Positions 50,456-58,977 of a stretch of DNA of 64,000 nt are shown here, one piece after another. The position numbers were made by a program, and so were the translations under genes. The stretch lies in NCBI GenBank assembly GCA_023228825.1, contig JALOAL010000004.1:134683-198682 (forward strand). Reading direction: 5' to 3'. Position 1 is the stretch's first letter. Every line of letters begins with the position of its first letter. This DNA comes from Dehalococcoidia bacterium (GTDB taxonomy: Bacteria > Chloroflexota > Dehalococcoidia > UBA2979). Below the pieces are notes generated by a model. It saw only the letters and a list, made by a program, of their open reading frames with translations, did not search any database and was not told the origin of the DNA.

Positions 50456-50836
50456 GACCCGTGTCCTCGCGATTAGTCCAGACGCATCCCGTCCCTGGTG
50501 GGAGGGTGTTCGAGGCGCATGGCGAGCGATGCACCTCAAAGGGATTACCCCACGTCCTCCGGCCGTTCCCACGTCATGGTCGCTGTCGATGGCGTTGCGT
50601 GCACAGCCGGCCGCGCTCACCACTGACTCCATTATTCTTCTGAATGATGACGGCTCCGTCTCGGCTGACGATCGACACGGGCGAGGTTCAAGATAGATTT
50701 CCGCTGGGGGGAACTGATGCGCCTGGGCTGCCGCAGGTGATACCGAACGACACATCGTTAGTCATCCTCGACGTCGACGGTACCGTGACGATGTATAGGT
50801 AAGCGGAATCGCGCGGCTCTCTGAGATGACGGTGGT
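50456..50836. other. Gene-free stretch between the Fic remnant and hsdR
   Basis: No intact gene. A frame near 50753-50803 reads SLVILDVDGTVTMYR before a stop, like the start of a HAD domain, but it is too short to call. The rest may be more decayed Fic or toxin sequence. Confidence 0.35.
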
Positions 50837-53800
50837 TCACTGGTCCCGCTCGCGACGATCGTCCGAGGCCGCACCCTCATCCCGCACGCGGTCAAAGATC
50901 TCCCGCGCCAGCACAGGGAACGCGGCGTCCTGGAAGTCGCGGTCGCCGATGTAGCGCGTCACGATGCCGTCGTTCTCCGTCATGCGGTCGAGCATCATCG
51001 TTTCGATGAGGGCGCGGATGCCGAGGGCGAAGCGGTCGTAGGTGTTGGCTTTGCCGGTACGCTGGACGCGTTCGTCGCGGATGGCGCGTTCCTTCACCTG
51101 CTCGAAGAACAACCGGTCCTCCTCGGTGAAGTGGGTGCCGAAGCGATCATTAAGGATCTCGATGATCTCGGAGAGGGGGGCGCGCTCCTCCTCCACGCGG
51201 CCGGTGCCGAGTTCGCCCGGACTTGTGACGTACTCCACGGGGCCCTCGGAGACCTGAATGGGACCCGTTTGGATCCGTTCGAGGCGGTAGTACTCCAGGT
51301 CGACGCCGTCGCCGAGGTGGATGGCATTGTCCTCGCGGTCGGGTTGGATGGAGGGGAGCAGGAGGCGGCCGAAGGAGTAGAGGCGCTCCAGGTCGTGGTC
51401 GCCGTAGGGGATGATCTGGCTGAGGAAGGCGTACATCTTCACGAACGCGGAGAGGCGGTCGCGGAAGGCTTCCTGCTGGTCCGGCTCGAGCGGCTTGAAG
51501 CGGTCGCGTGCGGGCTGGAGGTGGCGCGCGAGGCGAGGGTGATCGCTGGCGCGCTGCTTCTCGGGTGCGACATAGAACACCTTCGCGAAGGCTTCCACCT
51601 CGCTCCAGTGGTAGACCTGCATCTGGTCCAGTTCGTGCTTGAGGGCTTCCAGGCGTGACGGATCGCTCTGCTCTAGCAACTCGGTCTTGTCGTAGTAGGG
51701 CTTGAACGCGCGGTGGATGTTCTCGGCGTCGTTGACGAAGTCGAGGACGAACGGGGCGTCCTTGCCAGGGGCGGTGCGGTTGAGGCGCGAGAGCGTCTGC
51801 ACGGCCTGGACGCCGTCCAGGCGCTTGTCCACGTACATCGTGTGCAGCAGCGGCTGGTCGAAGCCGGTCTGGTACTTATTCGCGACGATGAGCACCTGGT
51901 AGTCGGGCGAGTCGAAGCGCGAGGGCAGGGCGGCCTCGCTGATCGGCTTGCCGGTGATGCAGTCCGTGTTCATCCCAGGCTCAGTGAACTCCTCGGCCGT
52001 GTCGGGGTCGCGGACGGTGCCGCTGAAGGCGACCAGCGCACGGATGTCGGTGATCCCGTTCGCTTCGAGGTATGCGTCGAACGCCTGCTTATAGCGCACG
52101 GCGTGGAGCCGCGAGGCGCACACGACCATCGCCTTGGCCTTGCGGCCCATGCGGTGCTGCACGTTGTTCCGGAAGTGCTCCAGGATGACCTCGGTCTTCT
52201 GGTCGATGTTGACCGGGTGGAGGCTCATGAACTTCGAGAGGGCGGTCGCGGTGCGGCGCTTGGGGAAGTTCGGGTCCTCCTCGGCCATCTTCACCAGCCG
52301 GAAGAACGTCTTGTAGGTGGTGTAGTTCTGCAGCACATCGAGGATGAACCCCTCCTCGATTGCCTGGCGCATGCTGTAGACGTGGAAAGCCTCGTCCTTG
52401 CCGCTCGGGCCCTTCCGCCCGAAGAGTTCGAGCGTCTTGCCTTTCGGGGTCGCGGTGAAGGCGAAGAACGACAGGTTGCTCTGGCGCCCGCGCGACTCGA
52501 GGACGGCGTTCAGCCCGTCCTCCCAGTCCGCCGGCTGCTCCTCGCTACCGCTCGCTTCCTCGTCGCGGTCGGGCGAGCCGAGGATCGCCTTCATCTCGCG
52601 GGCGGTCTCGCCGGTCTGGCTGGAGTGCGCCTCGTCCACGATCACGGCGTAGGTGCGGTCCGCGATCGCCTCGCGCCACTCCGCCTGCTTCGCGAGATCG
52701 TCTGCCGAGGGGTTCTCCAGGTCTTCGGTACCGGCGGCGCGGAGCAGGCCCTTGAGGACGAACGGGAACTTCTGGAGCGTGGTGATCACGATCTTGGTGC
52801 CGTCGATGAGCGCCTCGGCGAGTTGCTTCGAGTCCTGGTCGATCGCCTTCACGACGCCCTGGGCGTGCTCGATCTGGTAGATGGCGTCCTGCAACTGCTG
52901 ATCCAGCACGCGGCGGTCGGTGATGACCACCACGCAGTCGAAGACCTTGCCGTCCTCCGCGGTGTGGAGGCTGGCGAGGCGGTGCGAGAGCCAGGAGATG
53001 CTGTTGGTCTTGCCGCTCCCCGCGGAGTGCTGCACCAGGTAGTTGCGCCCCGACCCTTCGAGGCGTGCCGTCTCCACGATGCGGTGGACGGAGTCGAGTT
53101 GGTGGTAGCGAGGGAAGATGACGGCTTCCTTCTTGTCCGTCCGGGAGGTGCCGTCCGGCAGGTTGACCTTCTTCTCCGTGCGCTCCACGAAGACGTAGTG
53201 GCCCAGGATGTCCAGGAAGCGCTCGCGCTCCAGCACCTCCTGCCAGAAGTAGCCGGTGCGGTAGCCCGAGGGGTGCGAGGGGTTGCCGGCGCCACACTGC
53301 ACCTCGCCGGGGTGGCTGCCGCGGTTGAAGGGGAGGAAGCGCGTGGACTCGCCGGCGAGGCGGGTGGTCATATGCACCTCGTCCGGGTCGGCGGCGAAGT
53401 GGACCAGGGCGCGCTTCTGGAAGCGGAAGAGCGGCGCGCGGGGATCGCGTTCGACGCGGTACTGGTGGACGGCGTGCCGCCACGTCCGGTTGGTCCACGG
53501 GTTCTTGAGTTCGCACGTGGCCACGGGCACGCCGTTGAGGGCGAACAGCAGGTCGAGTTCGTCCCCCTTGCCGGGGTGGCAACGCGCCTGGCGCGTGACG
53601 GTCAGGGTGTTGCGCTCGTACTGCGCGAGGGCGTCCGGGTTCAGGCCGTGCGCCGGCTTGAAGTACGCGAGGCGGAACGTCTTGCCGTAGAACTTGAAGC
53701 CGTGCCGCAGCACGCCGAGCGACCCCTTGAGGTCCATCTCCTTCACGAGGGCATCCACGATCATCGTTTCGAGGTTCGCGCCGTGGAGGGCTTCCACCTG

Positions 53801-53974
53801 CCCCCACTCCTTCGGCTGGGTCTCGCGCAGGAAGGCGACGATGCGCGCCGGGAAGAGCGCCCGGTCCACGTCCCACTTGTCCCACTTGTCGGGGTCGCCC
53901 GCGCGCCAGCCGCCGTCGAGCAGCATCGACTGCACGGTCGCCTCGAACGCCTGCTCCTGCGTCTGACTGCTCAT
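50837..53974 (-). CDS. hsdR: Type I restriction enzyme, R (endonuclease/translocase) subunit
   Basis: 1045 residues, the usual HsdR size. An N-terminal PD-(D/E)xK nuclease: ELDLLFALNGVPVATCELKN with Asp 141, Glu 155 and Lys 157. An SF2 translocase: HSAGSGKT (316-323), VIVDEAH (DEAH 447-450), then FAFTATPKGKT, VVCASRLHAVRYKQAF, QVLIVANKYQTGFDQPLLHTMYVDKRL and the VQTLSRLNR motif VI. It cuts DNA far from unmethylated recognition sites after translocation. It is the last gene of the leftward hsd operon, five bases after hsdS, and looks intact. Confidence 0.95.
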   Translation of the reverse strand: MSSQTQEQAFEATVQSMLLDGGWRAGDPDKWDKWDVDRALFPARIVAFLRETQPKEWGQVEALHGANLETMIVDALVKEMDLKGSLGVLRHGFKFYGKTFRLAYFKPAHGLNPDALAQYERNTLTVTRQARCHPGKGDELDLLFALNGVPVATCELKNPWTNRTWRHAVHQYRVERDPRAPLFRFQKRALVHFAADPDEVHMTTRLAGESTRFLPFNRGSHPGEVQCGAGNPSHPSGYRTGYFWQEVLERERFLDILGHYVFVERTEKKVNLPDGTSRTDKKEAVIFPRYHQLDSVHRIVETARLEGSGRNYLVQHSAGSGKTNSISWLSHRLASLHTAEDGKVFDCVVVITDRRVLDQQLQDAIYQIEHAQGVVKAIDQDSKQLAEALIDGTKIVITTLQKFPFVLKGLLRAAGTEDLENPSADDLAKQAEWREAIADRTYAVIVDEAHSSQTGETAREMKAILGSPDRDEEASGSEEQPADWEDGLNAVLESRGRQSNLSFFAFTATPKGKTLELFGRKGPSGKDEAFHVYSMRQAIEEGFILDVLQNYTTYKTFFRLVKMAEEDPNFPKRRTATALSKFMSLHPVNIDQKTEVILEHFRNNVQHRMGRKAKAMVVCASRLHAVRYKQAFDAYLEANGITDIRALVAFSGTVRDPDTAEEFTEPGMNTDCITGKPISEAALPSRFDSPDYQVLIVANKYQTGFDQPLLHTMYVDKRLDGVQAVQTLSRLNRTAPGKDAPFVLDFVNDAENIHRAFKPYYDKTELLEQSDPSRLEALKHELDQMQVYHWSEVEAFAKVFYVAPEKQRASDHPRLARHLQPARDRFKPLEPDQQEAFRDRLSAFVKMYAFLSQIIPYGDHDLERLYSFGRLLLPSIQPDREDNAIHLGDGVDLEYYRLERIQTGPIQVSEGPVEYVTSPGELGTGRVEEERAPLSEIIEILNDRFGTHFTEEDRLFFEQVKERAIRDERVQRTGKANTYDRFALGIRALIETMMLDRMTENDGIVTRYIGDRDFQDAAFPVLAREIFDRVRDEGAASDDRRERDQ

Positions 53975-53979
53975 ACCCG

Positions 53980-55365
53980 CTACCCCGCTGCGATCTCCTC
54001 GGACACCGATTCTCGCACATCAATCTTCCCGGTGACGGCAGCAGTAATCAGTGCGGTGCGGTACTCATTCAGGCGTTCGATGGCCCGTTGGATGGACTGC
54101 GCCAACCGGTCCAGTGCAGCAGTCGATTCGTCCAGAAACCCCACGATGGCCTTCTGCTCTGCCAAGGCCGGTAGCGGGATCGGGAACCGGGTAAGCACCT
54201 GAGTCTCAAGTTTGCGAGTCCCATGTGCCGACTCGTCAGCCAGTGCGACGATCGGATCGCGGAGACCGACTAGCGACCAGAACAGGAAGTTGGGCGAAAG
54301 CGCTGGGAGAGTCAGGAGGGCCTTCATGTCCTGGTTCAGGGTGACGGGCGCCTCCGTCAGGGCGACGGGGAACGAGTGAGCGAGGATCATCCCGCGCACG
54401 ACCACCAGAAGGCTCGCGATTGGGATCAGCGAGGCGGGCGAGGCCCTGAGCGCCGCCGGAGTGATGTGATCTTCTGAGTCCGATATCCTCGGTCGCTTCA
54501 TGTCCTTAGGTGAGACCCACGGGATGTCGCCATCCCAGAAATCGGGGTTGGACTTGTCGGGCGTGGCTCCGCCTCGAAGAACGACCAGCCGTCCGAGCGG
54601 CTTCACCTCCCAGTGCGCCGGCACGTCCCCGAGCCACTCCACCCCCGACGGTACGAGGCGAGGCGACGGGTCGAGGCCGGCCGCGCGGGCAGCCTCGGGC
54701 GGGAGGCCGCGCGTCACCGTCCGCGAGATGAGGGCCGTGCGCTGCTCCTCCAGCCGCTCGATCAGCAGCCGCTTCTTCTCGACCAGCGCATCAATCCGCG
54801 CCGTCTCCCGGTCCAGGAACGCAGCGATGGCGCGCTGCTCTTCAGGGGGCGGGAGGGGAAGGGGGAAGTCTTGAACGAACTCTGTCGGTACGCGCTTCTG
54901 GCCACCTGCTCCGTACATCTCTGCTTCGCCGAGGGCTCGGAATGGGTCGGAGACGGTCAGATAGAACAGGAATCGCGCATCAACGGAGTCTCGCGCTCGC
55001 AAGACGTGCAACTCCGTCGTCCCGAACGCGAGCCCGTTCGCCAGGCTACAGACAAGCGCGCCCTTGCCGTTCTCGAAGCAGGGAGTGATCTTCGCAACGA
55101 CGACATCGCCATCTCGAAACGCGGTGTAGCCTGATCCGACATCGTCGAGCGGCTTCTTCTGCGAAAGGTCCAGTCCGCCCCACTCCCCGACAGCCTTCAT
55201 GGGCACGAAGGAGACCTCGGTGTCTGGTGGCAGATTGCGTGCCTCCGAGCCGGAGGGGTTGATGCCTGCATGGAATCGCGCGCGGGTGATAACCCAGTGC
55301 GTCGGCACCTCACCGAGCCACTCGACCTCGGAGTCGCGGTAGGCCTCGTAGCGGAGACGGGTCAC
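53980..55365 (-). CDS. hsdS: Type I restriction enzyme, S (specificity) subunit
   Basis: 461 residues with two target-recognition domains, each followed by a conserved helical spacer. TRD1 opens EWLGEVPTHWVITRARFHAG and ends before VQDFPLPLPPPEEQRAIAAFLDRETARIDALVEKKRLLIERLEEQRTALISRTVTRGL (about 165-222). TRD2 opens EWLGDVPAHWEVKPLGRLVVLRGGATPD and ends before ALAEQKAIVGFLDESTAALDRLAQSIQRAIERLNEYRTALITAAVTGKID. Each TRD reads half of a split target sequence. The start overlaps the stop of the Mrr-type gene (ATGA). Confidence 0.95.
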   Translation of the reverse strand: MTRLRYEAYRDSEVEWLGEVPTHWVITRARFHAGINPSGSEARNLPPDTEVSFVPMKAVGEWGGLDLSQKKPLDDVGSGYTAFRDGDVVVAKITPCFENGKGALVCSLANGLAFGTTELHVLRARDSVDARFLFYLTVSDPFRALGEAEMYGAGGQKRVPTEFVQDFPLPLPPPEEQRAIAAFLDRETARIDALVEKKRLLIERLEEQRTALISRTVTRGLPPEAARAAGLDPSPRLVPSGVEWLGDVPAHWEVKPLGRLVVLRGGATPDKSNPDFWDGDIPWVSPKDMKRPRISDSEDHITPAALRASPASLIPIASLLVVVRGMILAHSFPVALTEAPVTLNQDMKALLTLPALSPNFLFWSLVGLRDPIVALADESAHGTRKLETQVLTRFPIPLPALAEQKAIVGFLDESTAALDRLAQSIQRAIERLNEYRTALITAAVTGKIDVRESVSEEIAAG

Positions 55366-56708
55366 GCCTCGGGCTCCTCGGGGGCTTCGAGGAAGTAGAG
55401 CGGGTGCTGCTCGCGGCTGACGCCGATCTGCTGCTCGGCGAGGAGGGCGGCGAGTTGCTCGCCGTTCATCAGCGCTACCGGCGCGGCGTTTGAGCGGATC
55501 GCCTCGGTGACCGCGCCGCTGCTGAAGTCGCTCGTGGTGATGATCAGGCCTTGCTCGTGGGCGCCCAGGGAGCCGCGCACCTGCTGGACCGCGGGCGCCA
55601 GCACCTTGTGCTTCCAGCGCTTCGCCTGCACGGCCATGCGGATGCGCACCACCTCGCCCACCACCAGCGTCCCGCGCACGTCCACGCCGCCGTCGCCCGC
55701 CAGCGGCGTCACCTCCACATCCTCGAACCCGAGTTTCACCAGCAATTCACCCACGAGTTCCTCGAACTCCCCGGGCGAGCCCTCCATTACGCGCGCCAGC
55801 AACGCCTCGCGGACGCCTCGGTTGTGGGCCTCGATCTGTGCGGCCAGTCCGTGCGACACCCACGCACCGAGGCCCACCATGCCCTTGCCGTGCATGACGA
55901 AGCGCGGCGGTTGGCCTCGGGCCTCGCGGCGGCGGTTCTCCGCGTAGATGACGGAGTACATGGTGGCGGCGGGGGTGAGACCGGTCGTCTGGATCAGCCC
56001 CTGGTCCAGAGCCAGTTCGGTGATCGTCTCGTAGTGCATGGGCTGCCCGCCGGACTCGCGGAGGATGTGCTCTGCCGCGTCCGAGAAGGACATCGCCCCG
56101 TTCGTCTGCCCCTCGACCCGCGCCGGCTGCTCACGCTGCGGGCGCGCTGCCTGCGCCTGCGGGTCCTGGTTCAGGGTGAAGTGTCCGGGAGAGGAGCGGA
56201 TGAATCGGGATGCTTCGCCTCGTTGCTTCACGTCCATATAGAGCCGTGAAGCAACGATCTCCCAGGGTCGCTGGCCGGCCGTCTGCCAACCCAACGCCAG
56301 CATGCGTTCGGTGATCACCCTGGTGTGAAGCGGTCCGTCCTCATCCGCGAGGACACGGTGGGCGAGTTCGAGGACACCGGAGCCCTCTACCCCCATGCCG
56401 GAAACCGCTGGCGAGGCGACCGCACGTGCATAAGTCGGTTCATCGGTCGCCGGTGGTGTGCTCTCGGCACGACGCTCGGAAGCCGGCCTCACGGGGTTGA
56501 GGCCAAAGTGGCCCCGCGTCGTGCGCATGAACCGCGAAGCCTGACCTCGGTTCTTCACGTCCATAGCGAGGACGGAGTTCACCGTTGCCCACGGTGTCGC
56601 CCCACGCGTCACCCAACCACTCGCAAGCATGCGCCGCGTGATCTCGTTGTAGTGCAGCGGCTCGTTTGCTTCTCTGAGCACACGTTCGACGTACTCGAGG
56701 ATGGTCAT
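55362..56708 (-). CDS. HARE-HTH x3 / Mrr-type restriction endonuclease embedded in the hsd operon
   Basis: 448 residues from ATG 56708, four-base overlap with hsdM; the stop overlaps hsdS by four bases. Three HARE-HTH winged helices: residues 1-71 (EANEPLHYNEITRRMLASGW), 110-180 (DGPLHTRVITERMLALGW) and 206-280 (GQPMHYETITELALDQGL). A Mrr_cat domain at 309-429 has GDGGVDVRG (338-346) and the QAKRW motif (361-365), completing a PD-(D/E)xK site. HARE-HTH domains are proposed to sense modified DNA or recruit effectors to it. Its place between hsdM and hsdS suggests a partner of this type I system, perhaps a modification-dependent nuclease. Confidence 0.88.
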   Translation of the reverse strand: MTILEYVERVLREANEPLHYNEITRRMLASGWVTRGATPWATVNSVLAMDVKNRGQASRFMRTTRGHFGLNPVRPASERRAESTPPATDEPTYARAVASPAVSGMGVEGSGVLELAHRVLADEDGPLHTRVITERMLALGWQTAGQRPWEIVASRLYMDVKQRGEASRFIRSSPGHFTLNQDPQAQAARPQREQPARVEGQTNGAMSFSDAAEHILRESGGQPMHYETITELALDQGLIQTTGLTPAATMYSVIYAENRRREARGQPPRFVMHGKGMVGLGAWVSHGLAAQIEAHNRGVREALLARVMEGSPGEFEELVGELLVKLGFEDVEVTPLAGDGGVDVRGTLVVGEVVRIRMAVQAKRWKHKVLAPAVQQVRGSLGAHEQGLIITTSDFSSGAVTEAIRSNAAPVALMNGEQLAALLAEQQIGVSREQHPLYFLEAPEEPEA

Positions 56709-58813
56709 GAGGCCGTGACCTCGGACAGCAACTCCACGATCTCGTGCTCCAGCGCCTTGAGGTCCGCCTCGATCTCCTCCAGCGGCCTCGGGGGTTCGTA
56801 CACGTAGAAGTGACGGTTCAGCGGGATCTCGTAGCCGACCTTTGTCTTGCTCTCGTCGATCCAGGCGTCCGGCACGTGCGGCAGCACCTCGCGCGCGAAG
56901 TAGGCGGCGATGTCCTCCTTCAGCGGCACCGTCTCCGTGTCGCGCAGGTCGGCATCCGACTCCGGGTTTCCCTTGGAGTCGCGGCAGATCTCGGCGTCCG
57001 GGTCGCGCTCGCACAGCGCGCTCTCGATCGGCTTGCGCTCCGGCGCGGAGAGACGCAGTCCGGCCGCGCGCTCGGCGTGCTTCAGGGCCGCGCGGAACGC
57101 CTCGCGGTCGCGGTAGACCTCGCCAGCGGTGGAATCGGCGAGCGCGGCCAGCAGCCCGCGGATCGCCTCCTGGCGCAACCGACCCGCCTCGACCTCCTCG
57201 TCGTGCGCGGACCCCGGGCGCTTCTTGCTGCGCGCCAGGTTCAGGAACGCCTTCTCGTCCTCGAGGCGCGCGATGCGCTCAGGCGTTGCGGCGAAGTTCA
57301 GGCGCAGCGGGCGCTCGACGGTGATCTTGTGGAAGCCGAAGTCCTCGTTGGCGAAGACCTTGCTCACCACGCGGTCGCGCGTCCTCGGCAGGTGGGTCAC
57401 CGGATCGTCGTCGGTGACCGGGCGCGTCTCGCCATCCTCGAAGGCGCCGTGGATGCGCGTGAGGTCGTCGATGTCGTCCTGCGAGAGTTCGTTGCGCTTG
57501 TTGCCCAGGCTCTTACGCATCTTGCGGAAGAAGCGGCGCCCGTCGATCAACTGCACCTTGCCGCGCCGGCGCGCTTCCTTGCGGTTGGTGAGGATCCAAA
57601 TGTAGGTGCCTGACGTCGTCCGGTAGAAGAGCTGCTCGGGGAGTGCGACGATGGCCTCGAGCCAGTCATTCTCGAGAACCCAGCGGCGGATTTCACTCTC
57701 ACCCTGTCCGGCATCCCCGTTGAAGAGCGGGGAACCGTTGAACAGGATCCCTATCCGACTCCCGCCCTCCGTGATCGGCCGCATCTTAGAGATCATGTGC
57801 TGGAGGAATAGCAGGGATCCATTGTCGATTCGGGGCAGGCCCGCGCCGAAGCGACCGCCAAACCCGAGCGTTCGCGCTTCGCGCCGAACGTGATCCTCCT
57901 GCTGTTTCCACTCCACGCCGAAGGGTGGGTTGGCGAGCATGTAGTCGAAGGTCCACTTCCCACCCGACGGCATGTGATCGAACTTGTCCTGCGTGAAGGT
58001 GTCGCCGTCCCGAATGTTTTCGGCGTCTTCTCCTTTGATGAGCATGTCCGAACGGCAGATCGCCCATGCTTCGTCGTTGTAGTCCTGTCCGTAGAGAAAC
58101 GGTCGCGCCTCGGCGTTGAGATCCCGCATGTACTCTTCAGCAGTCGACAGCATGCCGCCTGTGCCGCAGGCAGGGTCGTAGATGGTCCGCACGACGTTGC
58201 TCTTGCTCAAGTCGGACTCGGGCGAGAGGAGCAGGTTCACCATCAGCTGGATCACCTCACGCGGCGTGAAGTGCGCCTCCGCCTCCTCATTCGACTCCTC
58301 CGCGCTAATCCGGATCAGTTCTTCGAACGCGTACCCCATCTGACGGTTGTCAACGCGCTCCGGGGACAGGTCGACTTTCGGATCATTGAAGGCCTTGATG
58401 ACGCGAAACAGCAGGTTCTTGGCATTCATCCGTGCGATCTGCTCATCGAACCCGAACCGTTCAAGGATCTCGCGGACGTTCGGGGAGAAGCCGGAGACAT
58501 ACCCCGCGAGGTTCCCCGGTAAGTCGTCCGGCGCATCCAGCAGTCGAGGGAAGTCCAGGCGGGAGGTGTTGTAGAACTGGTGCCCGGACGCCTGCCGCAG
58601 CAGCGCATCGCGCAGACTCTCCTCGCGCCCTCGGTTGGCCTCGTGGACCTCGAGCACGGCGGCCTTCGTGGGCTCCAGGATGGCATCGAAGCGGCGGAGG
58701 ACCGTGAGGGGGAGGATGACCTTGCGGTACTCGTTGCGCTTGTATGGCCCGCGCAGCAGGTTGCAGATGTCCCAGATGAAATTGGCTAGCTCGGCATGCG
58801 TGCGCGCGTTCAT
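56705..58813 (-). CDS. hsdM: Type I DNA methyltransferase, M subunit
   Basis: 702 residues from ATG 58813 (GAGGAG five bases before), longer than the usual 500-550. An N-terminal helical domain (NFIWDICNLLRGPYKRNEYRKVILPLTVLRRFDAIL), then SAM-binding motif I DPACGTGG (213-220) and catalytic motif IV NPPF (295-298), of the N6-adenine class. The extended C-terminus (about 500-702) is charged and ends in a coiled segment PRPLEEIEADLKALEHEIVELLSEV. With HsdS it methylates the host site. It is the first gene of the leftward operon, divergent from the helicase gene. Confidence 0.93.
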   Translation of the reverse strand: MNARTHAELANFIWDICNLLRGPYKRNEYRKVILPLTVLRRFDAILEPTKAAVLEVHEANRGREESLRDALLRQASGHQFYNTSRLDFPRLLDAPDDLPGNLAGYVSGFSPNVREILERFGFDEQIARMNAKNLLFRVIKAFNDPKVDLSPERVDNRQMGYAFEELIRISAEESNEEAEAHFTPREVIQLMVNLLLSPESDLSKSNVVRTIYDPACGTGGMLSTAEEYMRDLNAEARPFLYGQDYNDEAWAICRSDMLIKGEDAENIRDGDTFTQDKFDHMPSGGKWTFDYMLANPPFGVEWKQQEDHVRREARTLGFGGRFGAGLPRIDNGSLLFLQHMISKMRPITEGGSRIGILFNGSPLFNGDAGQGESEIRRWVLENDWLEAIVALPEQLFYRTTSGTYIWILTNRKEARRRGKVQLIDGRRFFRKMRKSLGNKRNELSQDDIDDLTRIHGAFEDGETRPVTDDDPVTHLPRTRDRVVSKVFANEDFGFHKITVERPLRLNFAATPERIARLEDEKAFLNLARSKKRPGSAHDEEVEAGRLRQEAIRGLLAALADSTAGEVYRDREAFRAALKHAERAAGLRLSAPERKPIESALCERDPDAEICRDSKGNPESDADLRDTETVPLKEDIAAYFAREVLPHVPDAWIDESKTKVGYEIPLNRHFYVYEPPRPLEEIEADLKALEHEIVELLSEVTAS

Positions 58814-58913
58814 CCAGTCTCCTCGTGCCGCCTCGTGGTCACGCCGCGGCGAGGAGTGAGCCCCCCGCTGCCAAGGGCGATGATACCGCGTCAACTATTC
58901 GACGGACTAAGCG

Positions 58914-58943
58914 GTCAGCGAATGCTGACGCGGATCGTATACT
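58914..58943 (+). promoter_or_regulatory. Inverted repeat and -10 element in the hsdM/helicase divergent region
   Basis: GTCAGC-GAAT-GCTGAC at 58914-58929 is a perfect 6-bp inverted repeat. TATACT, a near-consensus -10 element, lies at 58938-58943, 34 bases before the helicase ATG at 58978. The repeat occupies the -35 region, so a bound repressor would block the helicase promoter and possibly that of hsdM, which starts 101 bases away on the other strand. Confidence 0.5.
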
Positions 58944-58977
58944 TCGACGGCTCCTAGTCCGGCACGAATCGACGGCC

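Noticed and set aside
49508..50836. Possible CRISPR array next to the cas operon
   Set aside because: No unit of 25-40 bases repeats here or in 43848-43865. Arrays, if any, are outside the window.
51713..54202. 829-residue open frame on the plus strand opposite hsdR and hsdS
   Set aside because: It is a mirror of the high-GC hsdR coding strand: full of Val/Glu/Arg/Leu/His with no domain pattern, whereas the minus strand has all HsdR motifs.
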